A stretch of DNA of 64,000 nucleotides from Mycobacterium sp. 852013-50091_SCH5140682 (GTDB taxonomy: Bacteria > Actinomycetota > Actinomycetes > Mycobacteriales > Mycobacteriaceae). The first letter of the stretch is position 1; each line of letters opens with the position of its first letter. The stretch lies in NCBI RefSeq assembly GCF_001665685.1, contig NZ_LZTB01000011.1, positions 229,393 to 293,392 of the forward strand, written 5' to 3'. Shown one piece after another: positions 17,096-27,698 of this stretch. Below the pieces are notes generated by a model. That model had not been told where the DNA came from, ran no database searches, and saw only the letters and a program-made list of their open reading frames with translations. The translations under genes and the position numbers were made by a program.

Positions 17096-17908
17096 ATGCG
17101 CACACGGATCCGCGCGGCGTTCGTCGCGCTGGCAGCCACGACGGTTGTCCTGACCGGTTGCACGTCGTCCGGCCAGGCCGGAACAACACAGGGCAGCGTC
17201 TTGTCAAAGGTGCTGAGCTCCAAAAAAGTGACGATCGGCGTCTTCGCCGACGCACCTCCCTACGGCGTGATGAACAGCTCCGGGGACTACCAGGGCTTCG
17301 ACATCGACAAGGCCAGAGCGCTTGCCGATTCGCTGGGTGCCCAGGTCGAGTTCGTCAGCACCACAAACGCGAGCCGAATCCCCATGCTGGAGACCGGAAA
17401 AGCCGACGTCATCATCGCCGCGCTGACCAACCTCAACGAACGCGCCCAGGTGGTCGCCCTCACTCGACCATATGCGTCCGAGGGGCAACTGGTCATCGTG
17501 CCGGCCGACAGCCCGATCCACAGCTATTCCGACCTGGCCGGCCGGACCGTGGCCGCGACGCGCGGCAGCGTGCCCGCGACGATCCTGCAGAACGAATTCC
17601 CCCAGGCCAAGCCCAGCCTGCTCGAAGCTGTCGCCGACTCGATCCAGGCGCTGCGCAGCGGAAAAGTCGACGCCCTGATGGAGAGCACGGCCGTGGTGGC
17701 AGGCATTCGCGCCAGCGAGGGCGCGGCAGTGCGCGTCCTCGACGCTCCCCCACTGGCGCCGTCCTTCGTGTCCTTCGGAGTCAAGATGGGCGACCAGACC
17801 TGGCTGAACTACCTGAACAACTTCATCCTCAACTACAACATCAGCAAGGCCGCCAACGAGTCCTACAACAAGTGGCTCGGCATGGACGTACCCGAGCTCA
17901 TCAAGTAA
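17096..17908 (+). CDS. Amino-acid ABC transporter substrate-binding lipoprotein
   Basis: A 270-residue solute-binding protein, family 3 (PF00497). The signal peptide ends in the lipobox LTGC, with Cys20 lipidated. The mature part has the two-lobe pattern: KVTIGVFADAPPYGVMN, GFDIDKARALADSLGA and FVSTTNASRIPMLETGKAD. It delivers a polar amino acid or similar compound to the membrane permeases encoded next. The ATG at 17096 has AAAGGAAA upstream. It is the first gene of the rightward arm, 72 bases from the palindrome. Confidence 0.9.
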   Translation: MRTRIRAAFVALAATTVVLTGCTSSGQAGTTQGSVLSKVLSSKKVTIGVFADAPPYGVMNSSGDYQGFDIDKARALADSLGAQVEFVSTTNASRIPMLETGKADVIIAALTNLNERAQVVALTRPYASEGQLVIVPADSPIHSYSDLAGRTVAATRGSVPATILQNEFPQAKPSLLEAVADSIQALRSGKVDALMESTAVVAGIRASEGAAVRVLDAPPLAPSFVSFGVKMGDQTWLNYLNNFILNYNISKAANESYNKWLGMDVPELIK

Positions 17909-17941
17909 TCGGCTGCACACCAACTCATTTCAGGACACACC

Positions 17942-18604
17942 ATGCAGCTCTACTACGGCGACCTCATCCCATATCTCGGGCCGCTGGCCAAAGGCCTCGC
18001 GGTCAGCATCTTAGTGAGCCTGGCCGCAGCCGTCGCCGGTGGCGCGTTCGGCATCGTGCTATACCTCGGGCGCAACGCACAACTGGCGGCCGTACGCATC
18101 GCCTCGACGGCTTACATCGAGATCATTCGCAACACCCCTCTGCTGCTGCAGCTGTACCTGGTGTACTTCGCGTTGCCGCAGGCAGGCGTGAATCTCGATC
18201 CGGTCGCGGCGGGCGTTCTGACGCTGAGCATCAACAATGCCGCCTACATGGCTGAGATCTACCGGGCTGGGTTTCAGTCCGTGCCTGAGGGATTGCGCGA
18301 AGCCGGTGCGGCGCTCGGCCTCGGCCCGCGGGATACGTTCTGGCAGGTCATGTTTCCACCGGCGATGCGAAATGTCCTGCCCGCCATCACCAATCAGACC
18401 ATCCTGCTGTTCCTGGCCTCATCGATCACGTCGGTGGTGTCACTGCCGGATCTGATGCACGTGATGATGGGGATCACGTCGACCACCTTCCGCACCATCG
18501 AGGCCTTCACCGTCGGCGGTCTGCTGTACTTCGGCGTCGCGCTCCTCATCGCGAGCGCATCGCGCCTCGCCGAAACCCGATTGATCAAGTGGAAGGTGGC
18601 GTGA
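17942..18604 (+). CDS. Amino-acid ABC transporter permease 1 (HisM/GlnP type)
   Basis: A 220-residue inner-membrane permease with about five helices. The EAA loop reads [27 protein letters not shown], the docking site for the ATPase. [17 protein letters not shown] is the standard His/Glu/Gln permease motif (ten-residue 3-TM family). Its stop codon overlaps the ATG of the second permease by one base (TGATG), so the two are probably made stoichiometrically and pair as a heterodimer. Confidence 0.9.
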   Translation: MQLYYGDLIPYLGPLAKGLAVSILVSLAAAVAGGAFGIVLYLGRNAQLAAVRIASTAYIEIIRNTPLLLQLYLVYFALPQAGVNLDPVAAGVLTLSINNAAYMAEIYRAGFQSVPEGLREAGAALGLGPRDTFWQVMFPPAMRNVLPAITNQTILLFLASSITSVVSLPDLMHVMMGITSTTFRTIEAFTVGGLLYFGVALLIASASRLAETRLIKWKVA

Positions 18605-19311
18605 TGTTCGAGGGACTCGGCGCCCAACACCTGGCACTGCTCTGGCATGGCGCCCTCGTGACTATTCAGATCTGCACGCTCTCAGTTCTTTTCGGCGGTG
18701 GGCTGGGAATCGCCATCGGGTTGATGTCGACCGGGACAGTGCGCGCCCTGCGCTGGTTGACCGCCCTGTACGTGGCCGTCATCCGCGGCGTGCCGGTGCT
18801 GCTGGTCATCTTCTTCGTGTATTTCGGGATACCGCTGCTCGCCCCGGGCAGCAGCCTCTCGGAGTACTGGGCCGCGGTCATCGCGCTGTCGGTGTTCGCG
18901 TCGGCCTACATCGGCGAACTGGTGCGCGGCAGCATCCAGGCCGTCCCCCGCGGTCAGTTCGAGGCGGCCGAGGCGCTCGGGCTGAGCTACGCACGACGCA
19001 TGCGCTGGGTGATCCTGCCACAGGCGGCTCGGGTCATCGTGCCGCCCGGCGTCGGATTCCTGGTGGTGCTGATCAAGGACAGCTCACTTGTCGCAGTGAT
19101 CGGCCTGATCGAACTGACCAGGGCAGGCAACGTGGTCAGCTCGCTGACCGCCGATCCGATCACCACCTACCTCATCGTCGGTGCCGGCTATTTCGTCATC
19201 TGCTACACACTCTCGGCGCTCGCGCGCCGCTACGAGCGTCGGCTCGGATTCCGGGTCAAGGCCCCCCAAGTCGGCGACACCCTCACCCTCACCACAGGAG
19301 CGAAGAAATGA
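18604..19311 (+). CDS. Amino-acid ABC transporter permease 2
   Basis: A 235-residue permease of the same family as its upstream neighbour. [19 protein letters not shown] is the conserved amino-terminal block and [20 protein letters not shown] the EAA loop. The ATG at 18604 overlaps the preceding stop by one base, and its own stop overlaps the ATPase start by four. It partners permease 1 in the membrane channel. Confidence 0.9.
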   Translation: MFEGLGAQHLALLWHGALVTIQICTLSVLFGGGLGIAIGLMSTGTVRALRWLTALYVAVIRGVPVLLVIFFVYFGIPLLAPGSSLSEYWAAVIALSVFASAYIGELVRGSIQAVPRGQFEAAEALGLSYARRMRWVILPQAARVIVPPGVGFLVVLIKDSSLVAVIGLIELTRAGNVVSSLTADPITTYLIVGAGYFVICYTLSALARRYERRLGFRVKAPQVGDTLTLTTGAKK

Positions 19312-20036
19312 TCGAGGTCGACGGGCTGCGGCTGAGTTTCGGCAACACCGAAGTGCTACACGGTATTTCGTGCCACGTCGCGCGACGCGAGGTGGTGTGC
19401 ATCATCGGCGCCTCCGGTTCGGGCAAGAGCACCCTGCTGCGCTGTATGAACGGGCTGGAACGACCCTCGCACGGCCGCATCGTCGTCAACGGTCACACGC
19501 TCGGGCCGCAGGAGCAGACCGCAGATCTCGCCGTCGTGCGCCGCGACGTGGGCATGGTGTTCCAGCACTTCAATCTCTTCCCGCACATGACGGTCGTGGA
19601 GAACATCTCCCTCGCGCCGCGGCGGGTGCTCGGCCGGGCCAAGAACGAAGCCGAGGCCCGGTCCCGCGCCCTGCTAGACCGAGTGGGTCTGGCCGACAAG
19701 GCAGGGGTCTATCCGGACTCGTTGTCGGGTGGCCAGAAACAACGGGTGGCCATCGCCCGCGCGCTGGCGATGGACCCGACCATCATGCTGTTCGACGAAC
19801 CCACCTCGGCGCTGGATCCCGAGATCGTCGGTGAGGTACTCGCGGTGATGAAAGACCTCGCCGCCGACGGGATGACGATGGTTGTGGTGACCCATGAGAT
19901 GGGGTTCGCCCGCGAAGTCTCCGATCGGGTGATCTACATGGACAAGGGGAACGTCGTCGAAACCGCGGACCCGACCGAGCTTTTCACCGCGCCCCGGGAA
20001 TCCAGAACCCGTGAGTTCCTGAGCAAGGTGCTCTGA
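19308..20036 (+). CDS. Amino-acid ABC transporter ATP-binding protein
   Basis: A 242-residue ABC ATPase of the GlnQ/HisP group. Walker A is GASGSGKST (34-42), the Q-loop is in [14 protein letters not shown], the signature is LSGGQKQR, Walker B is [14 protein letters not shown] and the switch histidine is in [11 protein letters not shown]. It energises uptake through the two permeases. The ATG overlaps the previous stop (ATGA), and the deacylase starts two bases after its stop, so all six rightward genes look like one operon. Confidence 0.92.
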   Translation: MIEVDGLRLSFGNTEVLHGISCHVARREVVCIIGASGSGKSTLLRCMNGLERPSHGRIVVNGHTLGPQEQTADLAVVRRDVGMVFQHFNLFPHMTVVENISLAPRRVLGRAKNEAEARSRALLDRVGLADKAGVYPDSLSGGQKQRVAIARALAMDPTIMLFDEPTSALDPEIVGEVLAVMKDLAADGMTMVVVTHEMGFAREVSDRVIYMDKGNVVETADPTELFTAPRESRTREFLSKVL

Positions 20037-20037
20037 C

Positions 20038-21627
20038 GTGCCTGCACTGGATTACCTGCTGACCGGCGCCCAGATCGTCGACGGCACAGGGGCGCCCGCA
20101 CGCCGGGCCGATGTCGGCCTGCGCGCCGATCGCATCGCGTTCGTCGGGCTGTCGGCTGATGTCCGGGCGATCACGACGCTGGACTGCACCGGCATGATCG
20201 TCACACCGGGGCTCATCGATCCACACAGCCACAGCGACTGGTCGGTGCTGGGCAATCCTGACGCATTCAGCACGATCCACCAGGGTGTGACCACCGAGGT
20301 GGTCGGTAACTGCGGCGTCACCCACGCCCCCCTCACGGAGACCGACGTCGATGCAACAGCAGGTGCACTACGCGCGATGGGTTACGACGGCCCGGTCGAT
20401 TGGCGCGGTTTCGGCGACTTGGTGCAACGTGTGCACTCAGGTCGGACGACACAAAACCTCATGTGGTTCGTCGGGCACACCGCAATCCGCTGTGCGGCGC
20501 GCCAGTCCACCGACCAACTGCGTGAACAGGCCCGCCTGCTCGAGGAGGCGATGGACGCGGGTGCGATCGGATTCTCCAGCGGACTCGAATACGGTTCAGG
20601 GCGATTCGCCGCCACCGAGGAACTCGTCGCGCTCGCGCGCGTGGCAGGCAAGCGTAACGGCATGTACGCCAGCCATATCCGCAATCGCGATGCAGATCTC
20701 GACACCGCGGTCGCGGAGTTCTTCGACGTCGTCGCACGCGGTGGCGTGCGTGCCCAGCTGTCTCATCTCAACGTCCGCCACGACACCGGCGCCCACCCGG
20801 GCGCGTGGGCGCGCGCCGCCGAACGGGTCGTCACCGAACGCCGGCGCGGGACTGACGTGTTGGCCGACATGACGCCCTACCCGCACGGCATCGGCATGGC
20901 CACCGGCCTGCTGCCCGCCTGGCTGGCCGAGCGGCCCGCGGTCGAAGCGGCGGCACTGCTCGCCGACCGTGAGATCCGGGATCAGGTGCGCCGCGACAGC
21001 GACCGCTACTGGCGTTTCGTGCACCGCGGCCAGTGGCACCGAGTCCGCTTGGGCGTCAGCGCAACCCATCCCGAATGGGAAGGCCTGTCGTTTCCCGAGA
21101 TCGCCGAACGTCACGGCGCCGACGAGTGGGACTGCCTGTTTGACATCCTCACCGCGGCCGGGCCCGACATGGGCAGCGTCCAGTTGATCGGCGAGTTGTT
21201 CGCTCCGAGCCATCTCACAGAAGCGATCGCCCACGACCACTTCCTGCTCGGAGTCGATGCGTTCACCACGTGCCGGCCCGGTCCACTCGCCGGCCGTACC
21301 CGCAATCCGCTGTTCTACCACGGACATACGCACTATCTCGCGCACCACGTGCCGGCAGGCACCCTGTCCCTGGAGACGGCGATCCACAAGATGACCGGCA
21401 TGGTCGCCGAGCACTTCGGCATGCACGACCGGGGTGAACTGTGCACCGGCGCGTTCGCGGACGTTGTCGTGTTCGATCCGGCGATCATCGAACGCACCGA
21501 CACCTGGAGTCTTCCCCAGCGATACGCCGACGCGGCCCGCCATGTCTGGGTGAACGGCGCACCCGTCGTCACCGACGCCACGCACACCGGCCGCAGGCCC
21601 GGACTCATGCTCACCCACCGGCCGTGA
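20038..21627 (+). CDS. N-acyl-D-amino-acid deacylase (D-aminoacylase)
   Basis: A 529-residue amidohydrolase-superfamily enzyme. The metal motif is HSH at 63-65 in DPHSHSDW. A Cys in NCGVTHAP matches the cysteine ligand of D-aminoacylases. GAIGFSSGLEYG and MYASHIRNRDAD are family motifs. The reaction is N-acyl-D-amino acid + water to D-amino acid + carboxylate. The start is GTG at 20038, right after the ATPase stop, which suggests that the imported solute, or its product, is an N-acylated amino acid. Dihydropyrimidinase-like activity is a less likely alternative. Confidence 0.87.
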   Translation: MPALDYLLTGAQIVDGTGAPARRADVGLRADRIAFVGLSADVRAITTLDCTGMIVTPGLIDPHSHSDWSVLGNPDAFSTIHQGVTTEVVGNCGVTHAPLTETDVDATAGALRAMGYDGPVDWRGFGDLVQRVHSGRTTQNLMWFVGHTAIRCAARQSTDQLREQARLLEEAMDAGAIGFSSGLEYGSGRFAATEELVALARVAGKRNGMYASHIRNRDADLDTAVAEFFDVVARGGVRAQLSHLNVRHDTGAHPGAWARAAERVVTERRRGTDVLADMTPYPHGIGMATGLLPAWLAERPAVEAAALLADREIRDQVRRDSDRYWRFVHRGQWHRVRLGVSATHPEWEGLSFPEIAERHGADEWDCLFDILTAAGPDMGSVQLIGELFAPSHLTEAIAHDHFLLGVDAFTTCRPGPLAGRTRNPLFYHGHTHYLAHHVPAGTLSLETAIHKMTGMVAEHFGMHDRGELCTGAFADVVVFDPAIIERTDTWSLPQRYADAARHVWVNGAPVVTDATHTGRRPGLMLTHRP

Positions 21628-21667
21628 CGTCCACGACCACAACACCACCCGAGGAGCACCAAAAACC

Positions 21668-22804
21668 ATGAAAATCACCGGCATTCAGACGTGTGGCTTG
21701 CGCGGCGCCACCCCCGAGGGCGGTTGGTCCAACGAACTGCGTCCCGACGACGTCGTGCACACCCTCGTCGCCGTCCACACGGACGGCGGGCTCGTGGGAG
21801 TAGGCAGCGCGTTCACCACCGAAGGCCTGGTGTCCGCCGCCGTGGATGTACTTGCGCCGCAACTGATCGGGCGGAGTGCGCTGGAAGCCGAGCGGCTCAC
21901 CGAGACGCTGCACCAGAGTGCGTTCTGGATGGGGCGCGGCGGCTCGCTCACGCACGCGACCAGTGCGATCGACATCGCGCTGTGGGATCTGGCCGGCCAG
22001 GCCCTCGGACAACCTGTCGGACGACTGCTCGGCGGTCGCTACCGGGAGCGGGTGCGGCCCTACGCCTCGGTGCTCATGGACGAGGCGCCGGTCATGACCG
22101 AGAACCTGTCGGCGCTCGTGGAGGAAGGCTTCACGGCGTTCAAGATCGGCTGGTGGAAGTTCGGCCGAGTGGACAGCGCAACCGACGAGCGCACAGTCGC
22201 CGCGGCCCGAGAAATCGTGGGCGAGCGACTCTTGGCCGTCGACGCGGGCGGCTCGGAAGCGTTCTTTCCCGGTGGCTTGTCGTGGGCCAAGCGCACCGCC
22301 GACATGCTGGCCGACTATGGCGTCGCATGGTTCGAGGAAGCGCTGGCCCCCGACGACGTCGACGGATTCGTGGAGTTGAGAAGGCACTCCAAGGTGCCGA
22401 TCAGCGGAGGTGAAGTGCTGACCCGGCGTCAGGCGTTCATGCCGTTCCTCGATGCAGGCGCGTTCGACATCGTGCAGCCCGACACCACCAAGGGCGGCGG
22501 TCTGAGCGAGTCACGCCGCATCGGCTGGGCCGCCCAGGACCGCGGCGTCCGGCTGATACCGCACGGTTGGAACACCGCGATCGGCCTGGCCGCGGACCTG
22601 CACCTGGCCTCGGCTCTGGCCGCGACCGACCTCGTCGAGTACAAGACCGGGTCGGCCTACATCGACGAACTTGTGTGCGGTGGATGGGATCTCGACAGCG
22701 ACGGGATGCTGGCCGTGCCGGAGGGGGCCGGCCTCGGTGTCACGCTCGATCACGAGAGGCTGCACCGATATGGCAGCAACCCAACGTTCGCCGCGCCGTG
22801 CTGA
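21668..22804 (+). CDS. Enolase-superfamily enzyme, mandelate racemase subgroup
   Basis: A 378-residue enzyme of the mandelate racemase/muconate lactonising group. The amino-terminal capping domain is about 1-125. The barrel has FKIGWWKFG (Lys), metal ligands in LLAVDAGGSE, AWFEEALAPDD and PISGGE, and a probable Asp-His dyad in DIVQPDTTKGGG and RLIPHGW. The reaction could be racemisation, epimerisation or dehydration of a carboxylate. Downstream of a D-aminoacylase, an N-acyl-amino-acid racemase or sugar-acid dehydratase role is conceivable. It is the last gene of the rightward arm, ending 21 bases from the convergent DsbA-like gene. Confidence 0.85.
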   Translation: MKITGIQTCGLRGATPEGGWSNELRPDDVVHTLVAVHTDGGLVGVGSAFTTEGLVSAAVDVLAPQLIGRSALEAERLTETLHQSAFWMGRGGSLTHATSAIDIALWDLAGQALGQPVGRLLGGRYRERVRPYASVLMDEAPVMTENLSALVEEGFTAFKIGWWKFGRVDSATDERTVAAAREIVGERLLAVDAGGSEAFFPGGLSWAKRTADMLADYGVAWFEEALAPDDVDGFVELRRHSKVPISGGEVLTRRQAFMPFLDAGAFDIVQPDTTKGGGLSESRRIGWAAQDRGVRLIPHGWNTAIGLAADLHLASALAATDLVEYKTGSAYIDELVCGGWDLDSDGMLAVPEGAGLGVTLDHERLHRYGSNPTFAAPC

Positions 22805-22825
22805 GGCCGGCCCGGCCAGACCCGC

Positions 22826-23434
22826 TCAGTCGAATTCCGGCGCCTCGGTGCGGCTGCGCTTGAGCTCCCAGAAATGCGGGTACGACGCGAAGGTCACCGA
22901 CGCGTCCCAGAGCTTGCCTGCTTCTTCCCCGCGCGGGATCTTCGAGAGCACCGGACCGAAGAAGGCCACGCCGTTGACGTGGATGGTCGGGGTGCCGACG
23001 TCATCACCGACCGCGTCCATCCCCTCGTGATGGCTCTTGCGCAGCGCCTCGTCGTACTTGTCCGTGGTGGCCGCCTCGGCCAGTTCGGCCGGCAGGCCGA
23101 CCTCTTCGAGCGACTCCTTGATCACGGCGTCGAAGTCCTTGTTGTCCTGATTGTGGATGCGGGTTCCCATCGCGGTGTAGAGCGGCGCGAGGATCTCCTG
23201 ACCCTTGAGCTGCTCAGCGGCGATCGCCACCCGCACCGGGCCCCAGGCCTTCTTCATGAGCTCGACGTAGTTCTCGGGAAGGTCGCGGCCTTCGTTGAGC
23301 ACCGCCAGGCTCATCACGTGGAACTGCACGTCGATGTCGCGGACCTTCTGGACCTCCAGGATCCAGCGCGAGGTGATCCAGCACCACGGGCACAGCGGGT
23401 CGAACCAGAATCCTGCAACGTCTTTCTCAGTCAT
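22826..23434 (-). CDS. Mycothiol-dependent DsbA-like oxidoreductase (Rv2466c type, Mrx2)
   Basis: A 202-residue thioredoxin-fold protein of the DsbA/FrnE group with the active site Cys15-Pro-Trp-Cys18 in [40 protein letters not shown] and the cis-Pro in GTPTIHVNG are the family's main blocks. It is very close to my memory of M. tuberculosis Rv2466c, a mycothiol-dependent reductase that activates the prodrug TP053. It is cytoplasmic, without a signal peptide. The ATG at 23434 gives [11 protein letters not shown]. Upstream is divergent; downstream, the usual rpiB-nei1 continuation is interrupted by the insert at 12803-22804. Confidence 0.9.
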   Translation of the reverse strand: MTEKDVAGFWFDPLCPWCWITSRWILEVQKVRDIDVQFHVMSLAVLNEGRDLPENYVELMKKAWGPVRVAIAAEQLKGQEILAPLYTAMGTRIHNQDNKDFDAVIKESLEEVGLPAELAEAATTDKYDEALRKSHHEGMDAVGDDVGTPTIHVNGVAFFGPVLSKIPRGEEAGKLWDASVTFASYPHFWELKRSRTEAPEFD

Positions 23435-23690
23435 CAATGCGTCCTCTCGAGGGTTCGGGCCAGAGCTCCGTCCAGCACAACTGCGCACCCGCATAGAGTG
23501 TTCCCCGAGTCGGTGGTAACCATCGCACCGCGTGTTGCGATAAGCATGTCGACGTCACGGAAGTGGCACAGGAAACGCATAGTGTGCAGATCTTTATTGA
23601 ACCGTGTTGTCCCTGTGACCCTGGTGAACCACTGTTTCCCAAGTGAGTGGGGCGCTGCAAGTGTCCTACGTGACAGCTGAGGAGCTGAAT

Positions 23691-24083
23691 ATGGCCGCAC
23701 GTGCCTTCCTGACGACCATGGGCGTCGTCGCCGCTGCCGGCCTTGCGCTGGCCGTACCCGCCCAGGCCGACACGAACGACTCGTTCCTGAACGCCCTGTC
23801 CAACGCCGGCATCGGCTACAACGACCCAGGCTCGACCGTTCAGCTCGGGCAGCAGGTGTGCCCGATGCTCGTCGAACCCGGCAAGAACTTCGCGTCGGTG
23901 GCGTCCCAGATGCGGGGCAACAATGGCATGTCCCCCGAGATGGCGTCGTTCTTCACCGGCATCGCCATCCAGATGTACTGCCCACAGATGATGTCGTCGA
24001 TCACTGACGGCTCCATCCTGAACAACCTGGGCGGGCTGAACGCACTGAGCGGGATCGCCGGCTTCCCCGGCTTCGGGCAGTAG
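23691..24083 (+). CDS. DUF732 secreted protein
   Basis: A 130-residue exported protein of the mycobacterial DUF732 family. The signal peptide has a hydrophobic core TTMGVVAAAGLALAV and a predicted cleavage after AQA. The mature protein has FLNALSNAGIGYNDPG, two cysteines (QQVCPML, QMYCPQM) likely to form one disulfide, and a Gly-rich end. The start at 23691 has GAGGAG upstream; a longer frame from 23643 would spoil the signal peptide. The function is unknown. pepN follows after 38 bases. Confidence 0.85.
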   Translation: MAARAFLTTMGVVAAAGLALAVPAQADTNDSFLNALSNAGIGYNDPGSTVQLGQQVCPMLVEPGKNFASVASQMRGNNGMSPEMASFFTGIAIQMYCPQMMSSITDGSILNNLGGLNALSGIAGFPGFGQ

Positions 24084-24121
24084 CCCGAGACTGCCACGCG
24101 GCCAGCCGATAGGTTGGACGC

Positions 24122-26707
24122 GTGGCTCTTCCGAATCTCACCCGCGACCAGGCCGTCGAGCGCGCCGCCCTGGTCACCGTCGGCAACTACCGCATCGAGC
24201 TCGACCTCACCGACGGTGAGGGCCGGCCCGGCGACCGCACCTTCCGGTCCACCACGACGGTGGAGTTCGATGCGCTTGCCGGCGCCGACACCTACATCGA
24301 CATCGCGGCCGACGCGATCCACAGCGCGACCCTCAACGGCGTCCCGCTCGACACGTCCACCTACGACGAATCCACCGGCATCGCCCTGCCGGACTTGGCC
24401 GCACACAACGTGCTCGTCGTCGACGCGGACTGCCTGTACTCCAACACCGGTGAAGGGCTGCACCGGTTCGTCGACCCGGTCGACAACGAGGTGTACCTGT
24501 ACTCGCAGTTCGAAACCGCCGACGCCAAGCGGATGTTCGCCTGCTTCGATCAGCCGGATCTCAAGGCGACCTTCGACATCCAGGTCACTGCGCCGTCGCA
24601 CTGGGAGGTGATCTCCAACGGGGCACCGGTTTCCGCTGAAACCTCCGGCAGCGCAAAGGTTCACGTCTTCGCCACCACACCGAAGATGAGCACCTACCTC
24701 GCAGCGCTTATCGCCGGGCCCTACGCGGTGTGGCGTGACGAGTACTCCGACGACCACGGCACGATCCCGCTCGGCCTGTTCTGCCGCAAGTCGCTCTCCC
24801 AGTTCATGGATGCCGAGCGACTGTTCACCGAGACCAAGCAGGGATTCGGCTTCTACCACAAGAACTTCGGCACGCCCTACGTGTTCGGCAAGTACGACCA
24901 GCTGTTCGTCCCGGAATTCAATGCGGGCGCCATGGAGAACGCCGGCGCGGTGACGTTCCTCGAGGACTACGTCTTCCGCTCCAAGGTCACCCGGTATTCC
25001 TACGAACGCCGCGCAGAGACCGTCCTGCACGAGATGGCCCACATGTGGTTCGGCGACCTGGTCACCATGCAGTGGTGGGATGACCTGTGGCTCAACGAAT
25101 CCTTCGCGACGTTCGCGTCGGTGCTGTGCCAGGCCGAGGCCACCGAGTACACCGCGGCGTGGACCACGTTCGCCAACGTCGAGAAGTCCTGGGCCTACCG
25201 GCAGGACCAATTGCCGTCGACCCATCCCGTCGCGGCCGACATCCCCGACCTGGCCGCCGTCGAGGTCAACTTCGACGGCATCACCTACGCCAAGGGCGCT
25301 TCGGTGCTCAAGCAGCTTGTCGCCTACGTCGGGCTCGAACAGTTCCTGGCCGGTCTGCGGGACTACTTCCGCGACCACGCATTCTCGAATGCCACCTTCG
25401 CCGACCTGCTGGGCGCGCTGGAGAAGTCGTCGGGGCGTGATCTGTCCGGCTGGGGCCGACAGTGGCTGCGGACGACGGGGCTGAACACGCTGCGCGCCGA
25501 TTTCGATGTCGACGAGTCGGGTGCGTTCACCCGCTTCGCCGTCACCCAGTCCGGGGCCGCCCCGGGAGCCGGCGAGACTCGGGTGCACCGCCTGGCCATC
25601 GGCATCTACGACGACGGTGGCTCGGGCAGGCTGACCCGCGTGCATCGCGTGGAGCTGGACATCGACGGGCCGGTCACCGAAGTGCCGGAGCTCGTCGGGA
25701 TTTCGCGCGGCCAGCTGATCCTGGTCAACGACGACGATCTGACCTACTGCTCGCTGCGGCTGGACCCGGTGTCACTGCGGACCGTGCTCTCCCGGATCGC
25801 GGACATCGCCGATTCGTTGCCCCGGACGCTGGCCTGGTCGGCAGCATGGGAAATGACCCGCGAGGCCGAGCTGCGGGCCCGCGACTTCGTGGCCCTGGTG
25901 ATGAGCGGGCTGCACGCCGAATCCGAAGTCGGCGTCGCACAGCGGCTGCTGCTGCAGGCCCAAACCGCACTCAGTTCCTACGCCGATCCCACGTGGGCGC
26001 ACGAGATCGGCTGGCCGGCATTCGGCGATGCGCTTCTCGATCTGGCGCGGGACTCTGCCCCGGGTTCTGATCACCAGCTGGCCTTCGTCAACGCGCTGTG
26101 CTCGTCGGTGCTGGCCCCCAACCACGTCGCCGTCCTCTCGACTTTGCTCGACAACGAGCCGGCCGCGGTGAACCTGGCCGGTCTGGTGATCGACACCGAT
26201 CTGCGCTGGCGCATCGTCACCGCGCTGGCCCGCTCCGGGCACCTCGACGCCGACGGTCCCGAAACGCCGTTCATCGACGCCGAGGCCCAGAATGACCCGA
26301 CCGCCGCAGGCAAGCGTCACGCCGCTGCCGCAGCGGCCGCCCGGCCGCAGGACGTCGTGAAGGCGGCCGCGTGGGAAGAGGTCATCGAGGACGACGCGCT
26401 GGCCAACATCACCACCCGCGCGATCGTCGGTGGTTTCGTGCAGCCGGGCCAGGAGGAGCTGCTCACGCCGTTCACCACGCGTTACTTCGCGGCGATCTCG
26501 GGGGTGTGGGAGCGCCGGTCCAGCGAGGTCGCCCAGACCGTCGTCATCGGCCTGTACCCGTCATGGGACATCAGCCAGAACGGGCTGGACGCGGCGGACA
26601 CGTTCCTGTCCGATCCGGAGGTGCCGCCTGCGCTGCGCCGCCTGGTCCTGGAAGGCCGTGCCGGCGTGGAGCGCTCACTGCGCGCCCGCGCGTTCGACGC
26701 AGGCTAG
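24122..26707 (+). CDS. pepN: Aminopeptidase N
   Basis: An 861-residue M1-family zinc aminopeptidase. GAMENAGAV is the substrate-binding motif. The zinc site is His303-Glu304-x-x-His307 with Glu326 in NESFA (HExxH-x18-E). An M1 middle domain and a long helical ERAP1-like carboxy-terminal domain follow, as in actinobacterial PepN. It removes amino-terminal residues from peptides in the cytoplasm. The start is GTG at 24122 (V-ALPNLTRDQAVERAALV). It is the orthologue of Rv2467. A hairpin at 26834-26869 and a palindromic repeat separate it from convergent DUF5130. Confidence 0.95.
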   Translation: MALPNLTRDQAVERAALVTVGNYRIELDLTDGEGRPGDRTFRSTTTVEFDALAGADTYIDIAADAIHSATLNGVPLDTSTYDESTGIALPDLAAHNVLVVDADCLYSNTGEGLHRFVDPVDNEVYLYSQFETADAKRMFACFDQPDLKATFDIQVTAPSHWEVISNGAPVSAETSGSAKVHVFATTPKMSTYLAALIAGPYAVWRDEYSDDHGTIPLGLFCRKSLSQFMDAERLFTETKQGFGFYHKNFGTPYVFGKYDQLFVPEFNAGAMENAGAVTFLEDYVFRSKVTRYSYERRAETVLHEMAHMWFGDLVTMQWWDDLWLNESFATFASVLCQAEATEYTAAWTTFANVEKSWAYRQDQLPSTHPVAADIPDLAAVEVNFDGITYAKGASVLKQLVAYVGLEQFLAGLRDYFRDHAFSNATFADLLGALEKSSGRDLSGWGRQWLRTTGLNTLRADFDVDESGAFTRFAVTQSGAAPGAGETRVHRLAIGIYDDGGSGRLTRVHRVELDIDGPVTEVPELVGISRGQLILVNDDDLTYCSLRLDPVSLRTVLSRIADIADSLPRTLAWSAAWEMTREAELRARDFVALVMSGLHAESEVGVAQRLLLQAQTALSSYADPTWAHEIGWPAFGDALLDLARDSAPGSDHQLAFVNALCSSVLAPNHVAVLSTLLDNEPAAVNLAGLVIDTDLRWRIVTALARSGHLDADGPETPFIDAEAQNDPTAAGKRHAAAAAAARPQDVVKAAAWEEVIEDDALANITTRAIVGGFVQPGQEELLTPFTTRYFAAISGVWERRSSEVAQTVVIGLYPSWDISQNGLDAADTFLSDPEVPPALRRLVLEGRAGVERSLRARAFDAG

Positions 26708-26728
26708 GTCTCGTCGCTAGGTCCCGTA

Positions 26729-26798
26729 CCACCGCGAGCGTGCGCGTCTGCCGGCCGACACACCGTGTTCAGGCAGCAGTTCGTGCACGCTCGTGGTG
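26729..26798. repeat. Palindromic intergenic repeat, related copy C
   Basis: The left arm CACCGCGAGCGTGC- is mirrored by the right arm -GTGCACGCTCGTGGTG. The centre contains GACACACCGTG, close to GACACGCCGTG in the 59-bp copy at 30440. Like the other copies it lies between two convergent genes, here pepN and DUF5130. A further half-arm CGCACGCTCGCGGTG follows at about 26902. Confidence 0.55.
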
Positions 26799-26833
26799 TG
26801 TAGGAGGCCGTTCAATTGTTCTGGAAAGCAGAA

Positions 26834-26869
26834 ATCCCGGTATCGAAACCGTGGTCTCGATACCGGGAT
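26834..26869. terminator. Bidirectional hairpin between pepN and DUF5130
   Basis: ATCCCGGTATCGA and TCGATACCGGGAT form a perfect 13-bp stem around a 10-base loop. There is no T-tract, which is usual for mycobacterial terminator candidates. Its position between convergent genes supports a role in ending both transcripts. Confidence 0.65.
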
Positions 26870-26940
26870 CTAGCGCGTAATGCGGCGTGTCGAGCAACAG
26901 ACCCGCACGCTCGCGGTGCAGAGGTCGTGCAGAGGTCAGG

Positions 26941-27646
<706 letters not shown>

Positions 27647-27698
27647 GGCCAAACCGTATCAGCCGCACGGGCCGGACGCGCCGACAGTGAACACTCCG

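Noticed and set aside
23840..25645. A 601-codon minus-strand frame opposite pepN
   Set aside because: It lies antisense to a clear M1 aminopeptidase with conserved zinc residues and has no recognisable domain.
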